Source of the DNA: Leifsonia virtsii
GTDB lineage: Bacteria; Actinomycetota; Actinomycetes; Actinomycetales; Microbacteriaceae
Assembly: GCF_030433675.1 (NCBI RefSeq)
Contig: NZ_JAROCB010000004.1
Coordinates: 186,001 to 250,000 of the forward strand
Direction of reading: 5' to 3'
DNA: 64,000 bases
A model generated the notes under the pieces. That model worked only from the letters and a program-made list of their open reading frames with translations, searched no databases and had not been told where the DNA came from. Made by a program: the position numbers and the translations under genes. Shown in pieces: positions 60,252 through 64,000 of the stretch (its first letter is position 1; each line of letters starts with the position of its first letter).

Positions 60252-63200
60252 CTACAGCGTGAGCGCGCGCTGGATGAGCACCTGCTGCTCCTGCGCGTGA
60301 CGCTTCGCCGAACCGGCGGCGGGCGACGCCGACGGCGGGCGGGACACGACGCCCAGCGGGCGCGGGCCGAGCTTCGAGGTCTCCAGGATCATGTACGGCC
60401 AGGCGCCCTGGTTCTCCGGCTCGTCCTGAACCCAGACGAGTTCCGCGTTCGGGTAGGAGTCGACCACGGCCTTCAGCTCGGCGCCGGGCAGCGGGTAGTA
60501 CTGCTCCACCCGCACCAGCGCGATCTCCGGGTTGGGGTTCTTCTCCAGCTCGTTCAGCAGGTCGTAGTAGAGCTTGCCGGCCATGAGGAGCACGCGCTTC
60601 ACGGCCGACTTGTCCTCGATCCGGGCGTCGTCGATGACCGGCTCGAAGCGGCCGTTGGTGAAGTCCTCCACGTTGCTCGACGCACCGCGTAGCCGGAGCA
60701 TCGCCTTCGGGGTGAAGACGATGAGCGGGCGGCGCGGGCGGGCGTACGCCTGGCGGCGCAGCAGGTGGAAGTACGACGCGGGGGTGGACGGACGTGCGAC
60801 GGTCATGTTGTTCTCGGCGCACAGCTGCAGGTACCGCTCGATGCGGGCGCTGGAGTGGTCCGGTCCCTGGCCCTCGTAGCCGTGGGGGAGGAGCAGCACC
60901 AGCGACGAGCGCTGGCCCCACTTCTGCTCGGCCGCGGAGATGAACTCGTCGATGATGATCTGGGCGCCGTCGGCGAAGTCGCCGAACTGGGCCTCCCACA
61001 GCACGAGCGCGTCCGGGCGCTCCACCGAGTAGCCGTACTCGAAGCCCATCGCGGCGTACTCGCTGAGCAGCGAGTCGTAGATCCAGAACTTCGCCTGGTT
61101 GTCGCTCAGGTTCGCGAGGGGCAGCCACTCCTGGCCGTTGACGCGGTCGTGCAGCACGGCGTGGCGCTGCACGAAGGTGCCGCGGCGCGCGTCCTGGCCG
61201 GCGAGGCGCACCGGGGTGCCCTCGACCAGCAGCGTGCCGAGCGCGAGCAGCTCGCCGAAGCCCCAGTCGATGGTGCCGTTGCGGCTCATCTCGCGGCGCT
61301 TGGTGAGCAGCTGCTGCAGCTTCGGGTGCACCGTGAAGCCCGCGGGCGGGTTGTCGAACGCGTCGCCGATCATGTGGATGACCTGCTCGCTCACGGCGGT
61401 CGTGTCCGGCTCGCCGACATTGTCGTCCTGCGGGGTCGCGTCGAGGTCGCCCGCGCCCTGCGTGGGGATCGGCGTCGAGTGGGTCTGCGCCGCGTGCGTC
61501 TCCATGAACGCGCGCTCCAGGCGGTCCTGGAAGTCGCGGTGCGCCTGCTCGTACTCCTCCTCGGTGATGTCGCCGCGGCCGACCAGTGCCTCGGTGTAGA
61601 GGCGGCGGACGGAGCGCTTCGCCTCGATGAGGCTGTACATCAGCGGCTGGGTCATCGACGGGTCGTCGCCCTCGTTGTGACCGCGGCGGCGGTAGCAGAC
61701 GAGGTCGATCACGACGTCGCGCTTGAACTCCTGGCGGTACGCGAAGGCCAGCTCCGCGACGCGGACCACGGCCTCCGGGTCGTCGCCGTTCACGTGGAAG
61801 ATCGGCGCCTGGATGGTCTTGGCCACGTCGGTCGAGTACACCGACGTGCGGCCCTCGCCGGGAGGCGTGGTGAAGCCGACCTGGTTGTTGATGTTGACGT
61901 GGATGGTGCCGCCGGTGCGGTACGCCCGCAGCTGCGACATCTGCATCGTCTCGACGACGACGCCCTGGCCGGCCATGGCCGCGTCGCCGTGGATGAGGAT
62001 CGGCAGCGTGAGGAACGAGCCGGCCGGGCGGCGGTCCTGCTTGGCGCGCACGATGCCCTCCAGCACGCCGTCGACCGCCTCCAGGTGCGAGGGGTTCGCC
62101 GCGAGGTAGACCGGGATCTCCTCGCCGCCCGCGCCCTTGAAGGTGCCCTCGGTGCCGAGGTGGTACTTCACGTCGCCGGAGCCCTGGACCGTCTTCGGGT
62201 CCTGCGTGCCCTCGAACTCGCGGAAGATCTGCCCGTACGTCTTGCCTGCGATGTTCGTCAGCACGTTGAGGCGGCCGCGGTGGGCCATGCCGATCGCGAC
62301 CTCGTCGAGACCGGACTCCGCCGCGCCCTGGATGATCGCGTCGAGCAGCGGGATGGTGGACTCGCCGCCCTCCAGGCTGAACCGCTTCTGGCCGACGTAC
62401 TTGGTCTGCAGGAAGGTCTCGAACGCCTCGGCCTCGTTGAGCTTGCCGAGGATGCGCAGCTGCTCGTCGTGGGTCGGCTTCTCGTAGGGGCGCTCCAGCT
62501 TGTCCTGGAACCACTTGCGCTGGGCCGGGTCCTGGATGTGCATGTACTCGATGCCGACCGTGCGGCAGTACGAGTCGCGCAGCACGCCGAGGATGTCGCG
62601 CAGCTTCATCTTGCGCCGGTCGCCGCCGAACTGGCCGGTGACGAACTCGCGGTCGAGGTCCCAGAAGGTGAGGCCGTGGCTCTCGATCTCGAGGTCGGGG
62701 TGGGTGCGCTGCTTGTACTCGAGCGGGTCGATGTCGGCCATCAGGTGCCCGCGGACCCGGTACGAGTTGATGAGCTCCTGGACGCGGGCGGTCTTGTCGA
62801 CGGCGCTGGCCAGGTCGACCGAGATGTCCGGGTTCCAGTGGATCGGCATGTACGGGATGCGCAGCTCGGCGAAGATGTCCTCGTAGAAGTTGCGCTTGCC
62901 GATCAGCATCTCGTGCACGATCTTCAGGAACTCGCCGGAGCCAGCGCCCTGGATGACGCGGTGGTCGTAGGTGCTGGTGAGCGTGATGGTCTTGCCGATG
63001 GCGAGCCCGGCGAGCGTCTTCTCGCTGGAGCCCTGGAACTCGGCCGGGTACTCGAGCGCACCGGCGCCGATGATGGCGCCCTGGCCCTTCATCAGGCGCG
63101 GGACCGAGTGCACGGTCCCGATGCCGCCCGGGTTGGTGAGGGAGATCGTGGTGCCGGCGAAGTCGCCCGCGGCCAGCTTGTTGGTGCGGGCCTTGCCGAC

Positions 63201-64000
63201 GAGCTCCTCGTACGCGGCGAGGTACTCGCCGAAGCGCATGGTGTCGGCGCGCTTGATGCTCGGGACGAGGAGGGCGCGCGTCCCGTCGGGCTTCGGCACG
63301 TCGATCGCGATGCCGAGGTTGATGTGCGCGGGGGCCACGACGGACGGCTTGCCGTCGACTTCGTCGTAGTAGACGTTCTGGCTCGGGAACTCCTTGAGCG
63401 CCTGGATGAGCGCCCAGCCGATGAGGTGCGTGAAGGAGACCTTGCCGCCGCGGGCGCGCTTCAGGTGGTTGTTGATGACGATGCGGTTGTCGATCATCAG
63501 CTTCGCCGGGATGGTGCGGACGCTCGTCGCGGTCGGGACCGTCAGCGACGCATCCATGTTCGTGGCGAGGGTCTTGGACATGCCGCGCAGCGGGGTGACC
63601 TTGTCCTCCTCGGCGGCGTCGAGCGTCGCGTTGGGGGCGGTCACCGGCGCGTCGGCCGGGACCGGCTGGGGCTTCGGCGCGACGGAGGTCGTGCGTGCGA
63701 CGGGCTGCTGGCCGATCACCGGGATGGGGGTGGTGACGGGCTTCGGCTCGTTCGGGTGCGGGGCGGGCGCGCCGCCCGCCGGCGCGGCCGGTGTCGTCGG
63801 CTCGGACGGCGTCGGGGCGGTGGGCTCCGCGGGGCTCGGGGCCGTCGGCTCCGCCGGGGTCGGCACGGTCGGCTCGGCGGGGCTCGGAGCGGGCGTCTCA
63901 TCCGGCGACGGGATCGACTGGTCCTTCACCGCCGGGTGGTAGTTCTCCAGGATCGGCCACCACGACTTGTCGACCGAGTTCTTGTCCTGGACGAACTGCT
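60252..64000 (-). CDS. kgd: Multifunctional 2-oxoglutarate dehydrogenase E1/E2 (Kgd type; 5' end outside window)
   Basis: The frame stays open through 64000 ([28 protein letters not shown] before the ATG at 63929), so the first residues are missing. Ala/Pro/Glu/Thr linker repeats are followed by the E2-type acyltransferase core ([19 protein letters not shown]..., [16 protein letters not shown]) and the ThDP-dependent E1 part ([67 protein letters not shown]). Actinobacteria use this fused form in the TCA cycle, controlled by an FHA protein (GarA/OdhI). Confidence 0.95.
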   Translation of the reverse strand, partial: QFVQDKNSVDKSWWPILENYHPAVKDQSIPSPDETPAPSPAEPTVPTPAEPTAPSPAEPTAPTPSEPTTPAAPAGGAPAPHPNEPKPVTTPIPVIGQQPVARTTSVAPKPQPVPADAPVTAPNATLDAAEEDKVTPLRGMSKTLATNMDASLTVPTATSVRTIPAKLMIDNRIVINNHLKRARGGKVSFTHLIGWALIQALKEFPSQNVYYDEVDGKPSVVAPAHINLGIAIDVPKPDGTRALLVPSIKRADTMRFGEYLAAYEELVGKARTNKLAAGDFAGTTISLTNPGGIGTVHSVPRLMKGQGAIIGAGALEYPAEFQGSSEKTLAGLAIGKTITLTSTYDHRVIQGAGSGEFLKIVHEMLIGKRNFYEDIFAELRIPYMPIHWNPDISVDLASAVDKTARVQELINSYRVRGHLMADIDPLEYKQRTHPDLEIESHGLTFWDLDREFVTGQFGGDRRKMKLRDILGVLRDSYCRTVGIEYMHIQDPAQRKWFQDKLERPYEKPTHDEQLRILGKLNEAEAFETFLQTKYVGQKRFSLEGGESTIPLLDAIIQGAAESGLDEVAIGMAHRGRLNVLTNIAGKTYGQIFREFEGTQDPKTVQGSGDVKYHLGTEGTFKGAGGEEIPVYLAANPSHLEAVDGVLEGIVRAKQDRRPAGSFLTLPILIHGDAAMAGQGVVVETMQMSQLRAYRTGGTIHVNINNQVGFTTPPGEGRTSVYSTDVAKTIQAPIFHVNGDDPEAVVRVAELAFAYRQEFKRDVVIDLVCYRRRGHNEGDDPSMTQPLMYSLIEAKRSVRRLYTEALVGRGDITEEEYEQAHRDFQDRLERAFMETHAAQTHSTPIPTQGAGDLDATPQDDNVGEPDTTAVSEQVIHMIGDAFDNPPAGFTVHPKLQQLLTKRREMSRNGTIDWGFGELLALGTLLVEGTPVRLAGQDARRGTFVQRHAVLHDRVNGQEWLPLANLSDNQAKFWIYDSLLSEYAAMGFEYGYSVERPDALVLWEAQFGDFADGAQIIIDEFISAAEQKWGQRSSLVLLLPHGYEGQGPDHSSARIERYLQLCAENNMTVARPSTPASYFHLLRRQAYARPRRPLIVFTPKAMLRLRGASSNVEDFTNGRFEPVIDDARIEDKSAVKRVLLMAGKLYYDLLNELEKNPNPEIALVRVEQYYPLPGAELKAVVDSYPNAELVWVQDEPENQGAWPYMILETSKLGPRPLGVVSRPPSASPAAGSAKRHAQEQQVLIQRALTL

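Overview
The window is high-GC actinobacterial chromosome, most likely from the Microbacteriaceae (Leifsonia-like). Evidence: a WhiB1-type Fe-S regulator next to a PdtaS-type histidine kinase, a fused actinobacterial 2-oxoglutarate dehydrogenase (Kgd type), a SigR/SigH sigma factor with a zinc anti-sigma factor, DUF1684 and Rv3235-family proteins. The chromosomal backbone keeps the order known from Mycobacterium tuberculosis around Rv3219-Rv3241: hpf - secA - Rv3235 family - pdtaS - whiB1 - rsgA - aroA - sigR/rsrA.

A 41.2 kb siphovirus-type prophage (about 5361-46516) interrupts this block by splitting the Rv3235-family gene. The 3' part of that gene is at 5122-5360 and the 5' part at 46517-46877. 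The recombinase is a large serine integrase (45011-46492). Joining the prophage ends gives a 46-bp attP with two 21-bp inverted arms (17/21 matching) around a central TC, starting one base after the integrase stop codon.

Part by part: (1) 1-5360, chromosome: hpf end, lipoprotein class A beta-lactamase, secA with a strong terminator, then about 490 bp without genes carrying large palindromic repeats. (2) 5361-6600, left edge of the prophage: a lipoprotein, a DUF3263-like protein and an unknown gene, all probably expressed apart from the lytic programme. (3) 6615-30251, late operon on the minus strand, read right to left: TerS, TerL, portal, small protein, MuF-like protein, scaffold, major capsid protein, head-tail connectors, major tail protein, tail chaperones with a probable -1 frameshift, tape measure, distal tail proteins, M15 endolysin, holin, S74 fibre, two collagen-like proteins, and a PKD/GDPD-like fibre. 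One membrane protein gene (10362-10904) is inserted in the opposite direction. (4) 30365-30718: a lone plus-strand 4-fold beta flower gene. (5) 30955-44021, early operon on the minus strand, tightly packed with ATGA/GTGA overlaps: Cro-like protein, BRO antirepressor, tiny membrane proteins, SMC-like ATPase, YqaJ nuclease, RecT, DUF2303, a PD-(D/E)xK nuclease, a SNF2 helicase-methyltransferase fusion, two HNH nucleases and replication-type proteins. (6) 44186-46492, plus strand: leaderless CI-like repressor, ImmA peptidase and integrase. (7) 46517-64000, chromosome: pdtaS, whiB1, DUF1684, a five-gene peptide ABC transporter, bcp, aroA-rsgA, sigR-rsrA, a VOC protein and kgd, which runs off the right edge.

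The immunity region is the usual divergent switch. The repressor promoter is leaderless and three GTTGCRAA sites lie between repressor and Cro-like gene. All functional names are from reading the sequence; no database search was run.
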